This document shows, piece by piece, positions 34,874-44,361 of a DNA stretch of 64,000 bases. The notes beneath the pieces are model-generated. The model ran no database searches. It had not been told where the DNA came from and saw nothing but the letters and a program-made list of their open reading frames with translations. Position 1 is the first letter of the stretch, and each line of letters begins with the position of its first letter. Source of the DNA: JAFIFT01 sp020051095 (lineage in GTDB: Bacteria; Pseudomonadota; Gammaproteobacteria; Legionellales; Legionellaceae); the NCBI RefSeq assembly GCF_964199965.1, contig NZ_CAXMZT010000014.1:1-64000 (forward strand), given 5' to 3'. Both the position numbers and the translations under genes were made by a program.

Positions 34874-36010
34874 ATGCTACCAACAACGCTCTATATTCAT
34901 ATTCCTTGGTGCATCCAGAAATGCCCCTATTGTGATTTTAATTCTCATCGCAAACCCGAAACATGGCAAGAAGATCCGTATATCGATAAGTTACTTGCTG
35001 ATTTAAAACAAGATATTTTACGCTTTGGGGTTCGGCAAATAGATGCCATTTTTTTGGGTGGAGGCACACCCAGTTTATTGTCTGGTCAAGCCATTCACCG
35101 ATTACTAAAAGGTGTCGCCCAACAGTTGCCCTTAACACAAAATTTAGAAATTACCATGGAAGCAAACCCGGGTACAGCTGAGCAACAACGCTTTTTAATG
35201 TATCGCCAAGCAGGTGTCAATCGCCTATCCTTAGGCATCCAAAGCTTTTGCCCACAACAATTAAAAAATTTAGGAAGAATCCATAATGCCGAAGAAGCCT
35301 ATAAAGCCATTGATATGGCCAGAAGTGCTGGATTTGACAACCTTAATTTAGACATCATGCATGGGTTACCCAATCAGACCCTTGAACAAGGGTTGGATGA
35401 TTTAAAAAAAGCCATCGCCTTTCAGCCCAATCATATTTCATGGTACCAACTCACGTTAGAACCAAATACCCTCTTCTATAAAAAGCCCCCCAACCTCCCC
35501 AGTGACGATGCCTGTGCTGTGATCGAAGAAATGGGCTTTCATCTCCTTAGCCAGCAGGGTTACCATCGCTATGAGATATCCGCCTTTGCCAAGCCAGGAC
35601 GCCCCTCGCAACACAATCTTAATTACTGGACTTTCGGGGATTATTTCGGCATTGGCGCAGGGGCACATGGCAAGTTGACCTCTCTGGATGGCACCACCAT
35701 TGTCCGCACTCAAAAAAAACGACAACCAAACGATTATTTAAAAGCGGCGGTTGAAACCCTAGCACAATCCCATTCGCTGGAACAAGCCGATATTTTATTT
35801 GAGTTTATGCTTAATACCTCTCGATTACAGCAACCGATTCCCTTGGCATTATTTGCAGAGCGAACTGGGTTGGAAATATCCTTACTGAAAGAAGGTCTTG
35901 ACAGTGCAAGCAGTAAAGGGCTGATTCACTTTCAAGACGACCACTGGCAAATCACTGAATTGGGACGTCGCTTCACCAATGATTTGCAATCCTTATTTTT
36001 ACCTAGTTAA
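34874..36010 (+). CDS. hemW: radical SAM heme chaperone HemW
   Basis: A 378-residue relative of coproporphyrinogen III dehydrogenase HemN that acts as a heme chaperone rather than a dehydrogenase. The cluster motif is IPWCIQKCPYCDF (CxxxCxxC). The heme-binding HNxxYW motif is present as QHNLNYWTFGDYFGIGAGAHG, quoted in part. Length and C-terminal HemN domain are as expected. In E. coli the homolog follows rdgB, but here they are 9 kb apart. It is transcribed alone from a promoter probably supplied by the family 4 repeat. Confidence 0.93.
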   Translation: MLPTTLYIHIPWCIQKCPYCDFNSHRKPETWQEDPYIDKLLADLKQDILRFGVRQIDAIFLGGGTPSLLSGQAIHRLLKGVAQQLPLTQNLEITMEANPGTAEQQRFLMYRQAGVNRLSLGIQSFCPQQLKNLGRIHNAEEAYKAIDMARSAGFDNLNLDIMHGLPNQTLEQGLDDLKKAIAFQPNHISWYQLTLEPNTLFYKKPPNLPSDDACAVIEEMGFHLLSQQGYHRYEISAFAKPGRPSQHNLNYWTFGDYFGIGAGAHGKLTSLDGTTIVRTQKKRQPNDYLKAAVETLAQSHSLEQADILFEFMLNTSRLQQPIPLALFAERTGLEISLLKEGLDSASSKGLIHFQDDHWQITELGRRFTNDLQSLFLPS

Positions 36011-36091
36011 TCGTTAAGTGCATATACCCACCCGCGAGCAATCCCTGTCAGCCTAACTGATTGGTATTACTATTTAAATGTCATTTTTTTC

Positions 36092-36119
36092 TTGCATATT
36101 GATTTAAAGTTGATATGAT
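36092..36119 (+). promoter_or_regulatory. promoter of papain-like protease gene
   Basis: TTGCAT at 36092-36097, 16-bp spacer, extended -10 TG-A-TATGAT ending at 36119, 30 bp before the ATG. The same TTGCAT plus extended -10 layout occurs at 44239-44267. Confidence 0.55.
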
Positions 36120-36149
36120 GCATGTGGCTCTATTTAAAAGGATGTAATT

Positions 36150-37211
36150 ATGAATAAATTTCTTTCCCTTTCTGTTTTAACACTTTCCACGTCTATTGCT
36201 TTTGCGTCACATCTTGAAATTACTGGACAAGTTGATGTCAAGATTCCAGCCAAAGATAAGAATGGAGAGCAAAAAACCTATAAATTTAAGTTACCCAAAT
36301 ACAATCTAACACCCGAAGTACGCAATAAAATCAAAATGAAACTAAAGCACTACCCTTCTAACGTTTACCAACAAAAAGTGCCTAAGTTTGCCATGGAACT
36401 TCCACCTAAAGTTGATTTAGGGATGGAAGGAACACCCGTGCTAGACCAAGGGGCACATGGTAGCTGCGTCACATTTGCGGTATCAGGTGCTATCAATGCC
36501 ACTTTAGGTGCTGGTGACTATGTTAGTCCCCTTTGCAGCCTTGAGTTGGGCGCAACACTGGCCATCAATGATGAAATTCCTTTCAGTGGTTGGAATGGTT
36601 CTTATGGTGATATCGTGTTGAGCCAGATGATGACATACGGTGTTGTTAGTAAAAACCATCAAAAATATCATGGTTGTGCAGGCGTGTTCACCTATCCCGA
36701 AGATGATGAAATGAGCGAAGGCCGACCAATGGATAAGGCCGAGTATATGAAAGCCAGTATTCCCATTAAAGATGTGGTCCAATGGGATATGTTGATGAGT
36801 GACTTTGGCATTCGCTTAACCAATCAAGATGGCATGTTTGATCCAGCTTGGATGGCCAAAGAAGAATTAGCCAAAGGTCACCGATTAAGCATTGGCATGC
36901 TTTTAGATGTCAATTATGGCATTGCAGGGGCGGTAGGAACGCATAAAGCGTACTATGACACTTGGATGATCACGCCTGAAATTATCATGGACGCAATAAG
37001 CGGTGATATCTATGCTGGTCATGAGCTTGTGGTCACAGGCTATGATGATAATGTCATCGTTTATGATGATAATGGCTATTACAATAAAGGGGTCTTTAAA
37101 GTCAGAAACTCCTGGTCTCCCTACATTGGTGATCAAGGTGATTTCTACATTACTTATGACCACTTCAATATTTTTGTAGGCGAAATGCACGCCCTTTACT
37201 TGAAAAAATAA
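36150..37211 (+). CDS. secreted C1 (papain-like) cysteine protease
   Basis: A 353-residue protein with a signal peptide (MNKFLSLSVLTLSTSIAFAS) and a papain-family domain. The oxyanion Gln and catalytic Cys are in VLDQGAHGSCVTFAVSGAIN (QGxxGSC), the His in AGHELVVTGYDDN and the Asn in FKVRNSWSPYIGDQGDFYI. The propeptide is short (about 70 residues, Lys-rich). It should act in the periplasm or outside the cell. Related C1 proteases occur in Legionella, where some are type II secreted; that link is inference. AAAAGGATGTAATT gives a good ribosome binding site. A strong terminator lies downstream at 37392. Confidence 0.9.
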   Translation: MNKFLSLSVLTLSTSIAFASHLEITGQVDVKIPAKDKNGEQKTYKFKLPKYNLTPEVRNKIKMKLKHYPSNVYQQKVPKFAMELPPKVDLGMEGTPVLDQGAHGSCVTFAVSGAINATLGAGDYVSPLCSLELGATLAINDEIPFSGWNGSYGDIVLSQMMTYGVVSKNHQKYHGCAGVFTYPEDDEMSEGRPMDKAEYMKASIPIKDVVQWDMLMSDFGIRLTNQDGMFDPAWMAKEELAKGHRLSIGMLLDVNYGIAGAVGTHKAYYDTWMITPEIIMDAISGDIYAGHELVVTGYDDNVIVYDDNGYYNKGVFKVRNSWSPYIGDQGDFYITYDHFNIFVGEMHALYLKK

Positions 37212-37255
37212 TCCTATCAGATCGCCCGTTCTTTCATATAACTTCCTTCATTTTT

Positions 37256-37306
37256 CCTTCTCCCCAGACATGGGGAGAAGGTGCCCGCAGGGCGGATGAG
37301 GGGTTA
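37256..37306. repeat. dispersed palindrome of CTTCTCCCC/GGGGAGAAG type
   Basis: CCTTCTCCCC / GGGGAGAAGG stem around AGACAT followed by TGCCCGCAGGGCGGATGAGG. This is a well-known style of intergenic palindrome in many proteobacteria. Only one copy is seen in this window. Confidence 0.5.
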
Positions 37307-37391
37307 CCGAATCGAAGTGGTTATTTTGATGGGTAGCACATTGTACTTGAGATGCTATTAGGAAAATTTGAAATTTGTTGTTCTCCCTTTT

Positions 37392-37416
37392 GCCCGGCAT
37401 TGCCGGGCTTTTTTTT
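37392..37416 (+). terminator. Rho-independent terminator
   Basis: Seven-bp GC stem GCCCGGC / GCCGGGC with a three-nt loop followed by eight T residues. It ends the transcript of the cysteine protease gene and separates it from argS. Confidence 0.88.
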
Positions 37417-37473
37417 CTTTGCAATGCGGTTTAAAAAAGCGCATAATAACCCTTTTGCCGGTTTGCCATCATC

Positions 37474-39234
37474 ATGAAAGATCAGCTTATTGCCTTGTTA
37501 GAACAAACCATTGATCAATTAAAAGTGGAAGGCTTTATTCCGGCCGAAACACAGTTATCCATTAAATTGGAGCGTTGCCGTGATAGCTCTCATGGTGATT
37601 TTGCATCCAATATCGCGATGATACTGGCAAAGCCCTGCCAAAAAGCACCCAAGCAGGTTGCCCAAACCATTGTTAATCGTCTAGCAAATCACCCACAAAT
37701 ACACAAAGTTGAAATTGCTGGGCCAGGATTTATAAATTTTCATCTCAAAGCAGACTCTTTAAATACTGTTATCGCGACTGTTTTAGATAAAAAGGAACAT
37801 TTCGGGGAAAGCACAGTCGGCCAAGCTGAGCGTGTGCTGGTTGAATTCGTGTCTGCCAACCCCACAGGGCCTTTGCATGTGGGCCACGGTCGAGGGGCAG
37901 CGATCGGCGCATCGTTATGTAACCTTTTGAATTTTGCTGGTTATGAGGTAACCCGCGAATACTATGTGAACGATGGCGGTCGGCAAATGAATATTTTAGC
38001 CGTTAGCGTATGGATGCGTTATCTGCTGATGTTTGATGAATCCCTCCCTTTTCCCAGAAACGGGTATCAAGGCGACTATGTCGTTGATATTGCTAAACAA
38101 TGCCTGGATGAAGTCAATGACCAATATGTTGTTGAGTGGGCTAAAATCAAGCCAAGCCTCCCTGCTGACGAATCCGAAGGTGGTGATAAAGAGCAATATA
38201 TCGATGCGTTAATTCACGCGGCTCAACAGGCCATTGGCGAGGAAGGCTTTGGCTATTTCCATCACAAGGCGCTCACCGACGTTTTAGACGACATTAAAGA
38301 AGACCTCTCAGAATTTGGCGTTCATTTTGACCATTGGTACTCAGAAAAATCGTTGATGAGCAAGGGTAAAATTGATGATTGCATCGCAGATTTTAACGCC
38401 AAAGATCTGACCTACGAGCAGGATGGTGCGCTCTGGTTTCGTGCGATGGATTTTGGCGATGAAAAAGACAGAGTCATGCGTCGTGCTAATGGCCAAGTGA
38501 CCTATTTTGCATCCGACGCAGCCTATCATTGGGATAAATACCAGCGTGGTTTTCAACGGATTATTGATTTATTTGGCGCAGACCACCATGGCTATGTTAG
38601 TCGTATTCGTGCAGCGGTTGAAGCACTCGGCCATGATCCGAAATCCATGGATGTGTTATTGGTGCAATTTGCAATCCTCTACCGAGGGCAAGAACGTGTG
38701 CAAATGTCAACACGCAGCGGTTCCTTTGTGACCCTTCGTGAACTACGAGAAGAAGTTGGTAACGATGCGGCGCGCTTTTTTTATGTCATACGCAAAGCAG
38801 AACAACACATGGACTTTGATTTAGAACTCGCGAAGTCAAAATCCAATGAGAACCCGGTTTACTATATCCAATATGCGCACGCACGAATCTGCAGTGTCTT
38901 TGCGCAACTAGAAAAGCGCGGTTATCAAGTCGACCAAAACCTTGGCCTTGATCATTTGCAGCTGTTAGACAGCGATTATGAACAAACCCTCATTCAAACC
39001 ATTTCCCGTTTCCCGGAAGTGGTTGAGCGTGCGGCAGTTTTACGTGAACCACACTTGGTAGCCTATTATTTGAAAGAATTGGCAACAGCACTCCATAGCT
39101 ATTATAATGCCATCATACTCTTGTGTGAGGATATCAATTTACGCAATGCCAGAATGTGCCTATTATTAGCCGTTAGGCATTGTCTCGCGAATGGGTTACA
39201 ATTATTGGGTGTTAGTGCACCTAAGAGCATGTAA
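37474..39234 (+). CDS. argS: arginine--tRNA ligase
   Basis: Class I aminoacyl-tRNA synthetase, 586 residues. N-terminal Add-1 domain (about 1-110), HIGH signature as PLHVGHGRGAAIG, then SDAAYHWDKYQRGF and the KMSK-like RVQMSTRSGSFVTL, and the DALR anticodon domain at the end with YYIQYAHARICSVF. All are typical ArgRS features. Not linked in expression to the arg biosynthesis operon 17 kb away. The stop is directly followed by the ATG of the SPOR gene, as in several gammaproteobacteria. Confidence 0.96.
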   Translation: MKDQLIALLEQTIDQLKVEGFIPAETQLSIKLERCRDSSHGDFASNIAMILAKPCQKAPKQVAQTIVNRLANHPQIHKVEIAGPGFINFHLKADSLNTVIATVLDKKEHFGESTVGQAERVLVEFVSANPTGPLHVGHGRGAAIGASLCNLLNFAGYEVTREYYVNDGGRQMNILAVSVWMRYLLMFDESLPFPRNGYQGDYVVDIAKQCLDEVNDQYVVEWAKIKPSLPADESEGGDKEQYIDALIHAAQQAIGEEGFGYFHHKALTDVLDDIKEDLSEFGVHFDHWYSEKSLMSKGKIDDCIADFNAKDLTYEQDGALWFRAMDFGDEKDRVMRRANGQVTYFASDAAYHWDKYQRGFQRIIDLFGADHHGYVSRIRAAVEALGHDPKSMDVLLVQFAILYRGQERVQMSTRSGSFVTLRELREEVGNDAARFFYVIRKAEQHMDFDLELAKSKSNENPVYYIQYAHARICSVFAQLEKRGYQVDQNLGLDHLQLLDSDYEQTLIQTISRFPEVVERAAVLREPHLVAYYLKELATALHSYYNAIILLCEDINLRNARMCLLLAVRHCLANGLQLLGVSAPKSM

Positions 39235-39813
39235 ATGGTTGCAAAAAAAAGAACGTCACAACGCACATCAACAAAAACGCCACCCTCAGGCACGCTATCT
39301 TTAGTATTAGCCTTCCTGATTGGTTATGCTGTTGCTCATGTTTTTGATATCAATTTTATTGGTCGACAACTCGATCATGTGATGATTGAGAATAAACAAC
39401 CGGCCATTCAACAAGCCCAGACAAAAGTAACATTACCCAAACCAAAATTTGAATATTATGCCCTCTTGCAAAAAGAAGGGGCTGCCAATAATCCAAGCAA
39501 TCATAGTGATAAAAAGCAATCCACGATTGAAGTACGTGAAGCAAACCCATTAGCGCCTATCCGACAAGACAATCATACTTACATACTTCAGCTCGCCTCG
39601 TACTTTAAAAAAGAAGATGCTGAGCGAATGAAAGCCGAGTTAATCTTACAAGGTCGCCAAGCTAGTATTCAAGAGCATAAAAGCGACAACCGTACCATTT
39701 ATCGTCTCGTGGTTGGACCATTCAAACGCAAAACAGAAGCAGAAAAAGAACAAGTTGATTTAGCAAGGCAGCTACACGTGATGGGAATGATACGGCAAAC
39801 TCAGTTGTCCTAA
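39235..39813 (+). CDS. SPOR domain-containing protein
   Basis: A 192-residue bitopic protein: basic cytoplasmic N-terminus, membrane segment at ~19-40 (LSLVLAFLIGYAVAHVF), polar linker, and a C-terminal SPOR domain (YILQLASYFKKEDAERMKAE and YRLVVGPFKRKTEAEK). SPOR domains bind denuded glycan strands at the division septum. The location next to argS matches that of FtsN-like proteins in other gammaproteobacteria, so it may be a divisome component. It starts immediately after argS. Confidence 0.9.
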   Translation: MVAKKRTSQRTSTKTPPSGTLSLVLAFLIGYAVAHVFDINFIGRQLDHVMIENKQPAIQQAQTKVTLPKPKFEYYALLQKEGAANNPSNHSDKKQSTIEVREANPLAPIRQDNHTYILQLASYFKKEDAERMKAELILQGRQASIQEHKSDNRTIYRLVVGPFKRKTEAEKEQVDLARQLHVMGMIRQTQLS

Positions 39814-39823
39814 GAGGAGTTGT

Positions 39824-42211
39824 ATGCCACACCAATTAGTATTTACGCTTGGCATAACCTGCCAAAACTGTGTTGGCACAGTCAATATTGCCTTAAGAGA
39901 GTTAAATTTTTTAGAGCATGGCTTAAGCAACCAACGCATTGATCTTACTCAAAAAAAACTATTTATCGACTACGATCCAACCCAAACCCAATTCGACATC
40001 AAGGCAGTCCAGCAAAAAATTATTGATACCATAGATAGCTATGGTATTGAGTGCCAAATGCATGCTATCGAAAAACCAAAACGCTCTTATCACTGGCTAC
40101 TGGGTGCTATCGGCTTATCAGCAGGCCTTGCGTTGATGATGTTGACCTTTTTCACGGGCGGATTAACACTCCCTTGGATGCTCGCTATAGGAATTGGTAG
40201 CTCGGCACTCACTGTCTTATTAGGGTATAACAGCTTTATCAATGCCTACGTTCATGCTCGCTATAGTCGAACCATGACCATGGATACCTTATTTACCATC
40301 AGTACCCTAACGGTATTGGCGGTATCACTCACGTCTATCTTTATTCCTGGGTTGCCCATAATGTTTGAAGCCGGGCTCATGTTATTTGGTTTTCGCCATA
40401 TTGGCTTAGCAATCGAAGAAGCAATCAACCACAAAACCGGAGTACAACAAAACTTTACCGATCGCATTGCAAAAAAAATAAAGTTAACCACTGGCCAGAC
40501 TATTGAGACAAGTCAGATTCAAGTGAATGACGAAATATTTCTCGCTAATGGACAGGTGTTGCCCGTCGACGGTTCTTTTATCAATGCGACACCTAACATT
40601 CGAAATGATATCCTGACTGGCCACGATCACCCCTACAAAACAACACCCAATCAAGTCATTAATGCAGGTGCTGTTATCGAGGATGCCAATCAAACTTTCA
40701 TTTTCAAAGCCCATCAATCGGTTGGCAATTCCTATTTGGCTAAACTGGATAATTTATTACTTTCTGCCCAACAAAACAAAGCGCCCATTGAACAGTATAC
40801 CGATAAATTGCTCAACTATTTCATACCGGGTGTCTTAGCGATTGCCCTGTTATCAGGCCTTGTCATTGGCTTTTGGATATCCCCCATCATGGCTGTGCAA
40901 TGCGCTGCAACTGTTTTAGTCACAGCCTGCCCTTGCACCCTTGGCATGATTGTCCCCATGACCATGAAAATTGGCATGCAAAAAGGACTGAATCATGGCG
41001 TGGCGTTTCAAACGCGGGAAGCCATTGAGCAAGCCACTCATATTAATCAAGTGGTCTTTGACTTAAACGGCACACTAACCCAGGGCACTCCTCAAGTAAA
41101 ACAATGTGAAATAAGCCCTTCTTTTCCAAACAATTTCCTATTTCAAATCCTGCTCAAACTGGAAAAAAAGGCAAGACACCCCGTCGGCAAATGCTTGGCA
41201 GCCTATGCAAAAACACAATGGCAAGGACTCGACAATCCCATATTCAACATGGCTGAAGTAGATGATTTGCATAATGGGCGCAAGCTTAGGATTACCATCA
41301 ATGAACAGTCCCAGGAATACTGTATTGGCAATGCCCAATGTATGCGCGAACAAGGGATAGAACTCAACGAAAGCGACCACCAACCACGTATCTATCTCGC
41401 CGAGAATCAACGAATCATCGCTCAGTTTGTTGTCATCGACCCACTGCGCAAAGGCGCTTTGCAAGTAGTCAACCAGTTACAAAAAAGTGGTAAATCAGTT
41501 TACCTTTTAACCGGTGCCGATGATGCAACCGCTCATTTCTATGGTGGCTTGTTAGGCATTAGCAAAAGCAACCTATTCGCCAACCAATCACCGGAAGAAA
41601 AGCAATTGCTTATACAACGATTGCAACAAACAGGTCCTGTGGCAATGGTCGGTGATGGGGCAAATGATGCCGTGGCATTGGGCCAAAGTGATTTAGGCAT
41701 TGCAATGCACTCCCATTTGAGTGATGCAATGACGAATCAACAAGCGAAAGTCCTCATTAGCGACTATTCGGTTCTACCCATCGGCCATCTCTTCCAAATT
41801 GCCCATCAAACCATGTCCACATTAAAACAAAATCTAGGCTTTAGCTTGGCCTATAACGTTGCGGCCTTGCTACTCACGGGTGGGGTGTTGACTGCTATTG
41901 GTTTTGCGATGAATCCAGCAGTCGGTGCAGGCTTAATGGTCCTACAAACCAGCATGATTCTGCTAAATACTTACCGATTAACCTATCAAGAGCTTCCCTC
42001 TCCACATCCTGCCGTCGTGGAAAGCGTCAGTTCGAATCGCACGCTATCGCAATTACAAGAAGCACCGGTTTATAATTTGGATCATCGGAAAAGCCCCCAT
42101 GAAACGCTTGTTAGCGAGGTGGTTGAAACAATGCAGCCTGCCTGCCCGCAACCCACGCAAAAAGGGGGCAGCCATGATACTGACATAACACCAAGAGGAT
42201 GTGGTTGTTGA
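39824..42211 (+). CDS. degenerate heavy-metal (P1B-type) ATPase
   Basis: A 795-residue P1B-type ATPase. N-terminal metal-binding domain with GITCQNC (C13/C16), eight membrane segments, CPC at 369-371 in TACPCTLGM, and an HP motif in ARHPVGKC. Several catalytic motifs deviate: TGES is TGHD (265-268), DKTGTLT is DLNGTLT from D413, TGDN is TGAD, and GDGINDAPAL is GDGANDAVAL from 610. The phosphorylated Asp is kept but the TGE glutamate needed for dephosphorylation is lost. The C-terminus has extra cysteines (RGCGC). It may be a slow, regulatory or dead pump, or a separate subfamily. GAGGAGTTGT... (AGAGGAGT) gives a strong ribosome binding site 10 bp after the SPOR gene. Confidence 0.88.
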   Translation: MPHQLVFTLGITCQNCVGTVNIALRELNFLEHGLSNQRIDLTQKKLFIDYDPTQTQFDIKAVQQKIIDTIDSYGIECQMHAIEKPKRSYHWLLGAIGLSAGLALMMLTFFTGGLTLPWMLAIGIGSSALTVLLGYNSFINAYVHARYSRTMTMDTLFTISTLTVLAVSLTSIFIPGLPIMFEAGLMLFGFRHIGLAIEEAINHKTGVQQNFTDRIAKKIKLTTGQTIETSQIQVNDEIFLANGQVLPVDGSFINATPNIRNDILTGHDHPYKTTPNQVINAGAVIEDANQTFIFKAHQSVGNSYLAKLDNLLLSAQQNKAPIEQYTDKLLNYFIPGVLAIALLSGLVIGFWISPIMAVQCAATVLVTACPCTLGMIVPMTMKIGMQKGLNHGVAFQTREAIEQATHINQVVFDLNGTLTQGTPQVKQCEISPSFPNNFLFQILLKLEKKARHPVGKCLAAYAKTQWQGLDNPIFNMAEVDDLHNGRKLRITINEQSQEYCIGNAQCMREQGIELNESDHQPRIYLAENQRIIAQFVVIDPLRKGALQVVNQLQKSGKSVYLLTGADDATAHFYGGLLGISKSNLFANQSPEEKQLLIQRLQQTGPVAMVGDGANDAVALGQSDLGIAMHSHLSDAMTNQQAKVLISDYSVLPIGHLFQIAHQTMSTLKQNLGFSLAYNVAALLLTGGVLTAIGFAMNPAVGAGLMVLQTSMILLNTYRLTYQELPSPHPAVVESVSSNRTLSQLQEAPVYNLDHRKSPHETLVSEVVETMQPACPQPTQKGGSHDTDITPRGCGC

Positions 42212-42296
42212 TTGTCGATTGTTTTAGGAAAGCGGGGGTGATTTCAACAGCCTTATCCATTACAATAATGCCTTTATTAAGAATAGCGGAGATATA

Positions 42297-44006
42297 ATGC
42301 GCACCTCTGAATGGTTTGTTCCTACGTTAAAAGAAACCCCTAATGATGCGGAAATCGTATCGCATCAATTAATGTTGCGAGCGGGCTTAATCCATAAGCT
42401 TGGTGCAGGCTTATATACTTGGCTGCCGCTGGGTTTACGTGTTTTACGAAAAGTCGAAAACATTGTGCGTGAAGAAATGGACAAAGCGGGTGCTTTAGAA
42501 ACATTGATGCCTGCTGTGCAACCCGCTGAATTATGGCAAGAAACGAAGCGTTGGGACACCTTTGGCAACCAATTATTAAAAATGCAAGATAATAGTGAAC
42601 GACTTTATTGTTTTGGTCCAACCCATGAAGAAGTGATTACTGATATTATGCGCCATGAGTTGCGATCGTATAAGCAGCTTCCGCTCAATTTATATCAAAT
42701 ACAAACCAAGTTCCGAGATGAAATTCGACCACGGTTTGGGGTGATGCGCGCCCGAGAATTCATCATGAAAGATGCTTATTCTTTTAACCTAGATGATGCT
42801 TCGTTAGAAGAAAGTTATCAAAGCATGTACAATGCTTACTGTCGTATCTTTGAACGGATGGGATTAACCTTCCGTGCCGTGGAAGCCGATACCGGCGCCA
42901 TTGGTGGCTCTAAGTCGCATGAATTTCAAGTCTTGGCAGACAGTGGCGAAGACATTATTGTCTATAGCGATAGCAGTGAATATGCCGCTAACCTAGAGCA
43001 AGCAACGTGTGTGTTACCCAATCCGAGTTCGCAAGGCACGAATCAAGCACTGACCAAAGTTGAAACGCCCAATGTCCGAACCATTGAGCAATTATGTCAA
43101 CATCTCGCCTGCCAACCAGCGGAAACCATCAAGACATTAATTGTCAAAGGCACAGAATCCCCTTGGGTCGCCTTAATTATCCGCGGTGATGACACGCTTA
43201 ACGAAGTCAAGGCGATGAAACTTGCGACCGTTGCATCCCCCTTACAAATGGCCACTGACGCCGACATGAAAGCGCTCAACTTGCCAGTTGGTTCGCTGGG
43301 CCCTGTTGGCTTATCCATGCCAATTATCGTCGATCATTTTGTGGCAGCGATGGATGAATTTATTAGCGGTGCCAATGAATGCGGCTATCACCATATACAC
43401 GCTTGCTGGCAACGAGATGCGAAATACCACCATATCGCCGACCTACGTAACGTCAAAATTGGCGATAAAAGTCCCGATGGAAAAGGGTCCCTTAAAACCT
43501 GCCGTGGCATCGAAGTGGGACATGTGTTCCAATTGGGCGATAAGTATTCCAATGCGATGAAAGCAGAAGTATTAGATGAAAGTGGCAAGTTAATTCCGTT
43601 GAAGATGGGCTGTTATGGTCTGGGTATTAGTCGCGTGGTTGCCGCAGCGATTGAGCAGCACCATGACGACAAAGGAATTGTTTGGCCACAAGCACTTGCA
43701 CCTTATCAAGTCGTGATTGTCCCCATCAACGGTCACCGCTCAGACCCGGTTCGAGAAGCATGTGATAATTTATACCAGCGCTTCATGCAACAAGGGGTGG
43801 AAGTGTTACTCGAAGACCGTAAAGAACGTCCTGGTGTGCTATTTGCCGACCATGACTTGATTGGCATACCCCATCGCATCGTCATCGGCGATAGGACATT
43901 AGCAGAAGGCAAAGCAGAATATAAAGCGCGAGTAGCTGACGAAAGCGAAATGATTGACCTAGACCGTATTGAATCATTTATCCTTGAGAAACTAATTGAG
44001 AAATAG
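42297..44006 (+). CDS. proS: proline--tRNA ligase
   Basis: Class II synthetase of the bacterial type, 569 residues. Motif 1/2 regions TWLPLGLRVLRKVENIVREE (cut at 20) and QIQTKFRDEIRPRFGVMRARE in part, the cis-editing insertion domain at about 225-400, motif 3 as GCYGLGISRVVAAAIEQHHD in part, and a C-terminal anticodon-binding domain (VLLEDRKERPGVLFADHDLIG in part). Complete and typical. The ATG follows GCGGAGATATA. The family 1 palindrome and a long noncoding gap follow. Confidence 0.96.
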   Translation: MRTSEWFVPTLKETPNDAEIVSHQLMLRAGLIHKLGAGLYTWLPLGLRVLRKVENIVREEMDKAGALETLMPAVQPAELWQETKRWDTFGNQLLKMQDNSERLYCFGPTHEEVITDIMRHELRSYKQLPLNLYQIQTKFRDEIRPRFGVMRAREFIMKDAYSFNLDDASLEESYQSMYNAYCRIFERMGLTFRAVEADTGAIGGSKSHEFQVLADSGEDIIVYSDSSEYAANLEQATCVLPNPSSQGTNQALTKVETPNVRTIEQLCQHLACQPAETIKTLIVKGTESPWVALIIRGDDTLNEVKAMKLATVASPLQMATDADMKALNLPVGSLGPVGLSMPIIVDHFVAAMDEFISGANECGYHHIHACWQRDAKYHHIADLRNVKIGDKSPDGKGSLKTCRGIEVGHVFQLGDKYSNAMKAEVLDESGKLIPLKMGCYGLGISRVVAAAIEQHHDDKGIVWPQALAPYQVVIVPINGHRSDPVREACDNLYQRFMQQGVEVLLEDRKERPGVLFADHDLIGIPHRIVIGDRTLAEGKAEYKARVADESEMIDLDRIESFILEKLIEK

Positions 44007-44075
44007 CCCTAATCTCTTGTAGGTCGAGCCCAAACCTAATGGCACCTAGTTCAGGAAAAAGACTGAAGGCAACCA

Positions 44076-44160
44076 GTCATTTCGAGCGTCAGCGAAGCAA
44101 TCCAGTTCGATCTCTGAACAGAAATCTGTTCTGGATTGCTTCGCTGACGCTCGCAATGAC
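44076..44160. repeat. palindromic dispersed repeat, family 1 copy C
   Basis: The best copy: 30-bp arms with one mismatch (GTCATTTCGAGCGTCAGCGA... and the inverse ending GACGCTCGCAATGAC) around a short loop. It lies in the 355-bp gap after proS, which otherwise holds only the promoter at 44239-44267. Confidence 0.88.
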
Positions 44161-44238
44161 AGTGCTTTTAAGAAATCGCCCGGCAACAGCTCCACCAATG
44201 CTCTATATGTCTATGTTATTAACATATTGAAATATTGT

Positions 44239-44267
44239 TTGCATTTAATTTATTATCTTGATACCAT
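44239..44267 (+). promoter_or_regulatory. promoter of orphan gene at 44362
   Basis: TTGCAT, 17-bp spacer, extended -10 TG-A-TACCAT. It predicts a leader of about 90 nt before the ATG. The layout matches that of the cysteine protease gene promoter. Confidence 0.5.
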
Positions 44268-44361
44268 TTGGTTCTTTTTTATCCATCTTGGATCATCTAA
44301 ATACCTTTTTATTTGATTTCATCCAAGTGGATTTTGAATTTTTATCGAGAGAGTTAATGCA

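Noticed and set aside
37256..37306. Terminator of the cysteine protease gene
   Set aside because: The hairpin lacks a T-run and resembles a dispersed palindrome; the true terminator is at 37392.
44039..44230. 63-residue ORF after proS
   Set aside because: It consists mostly of the family 1 palindrome.
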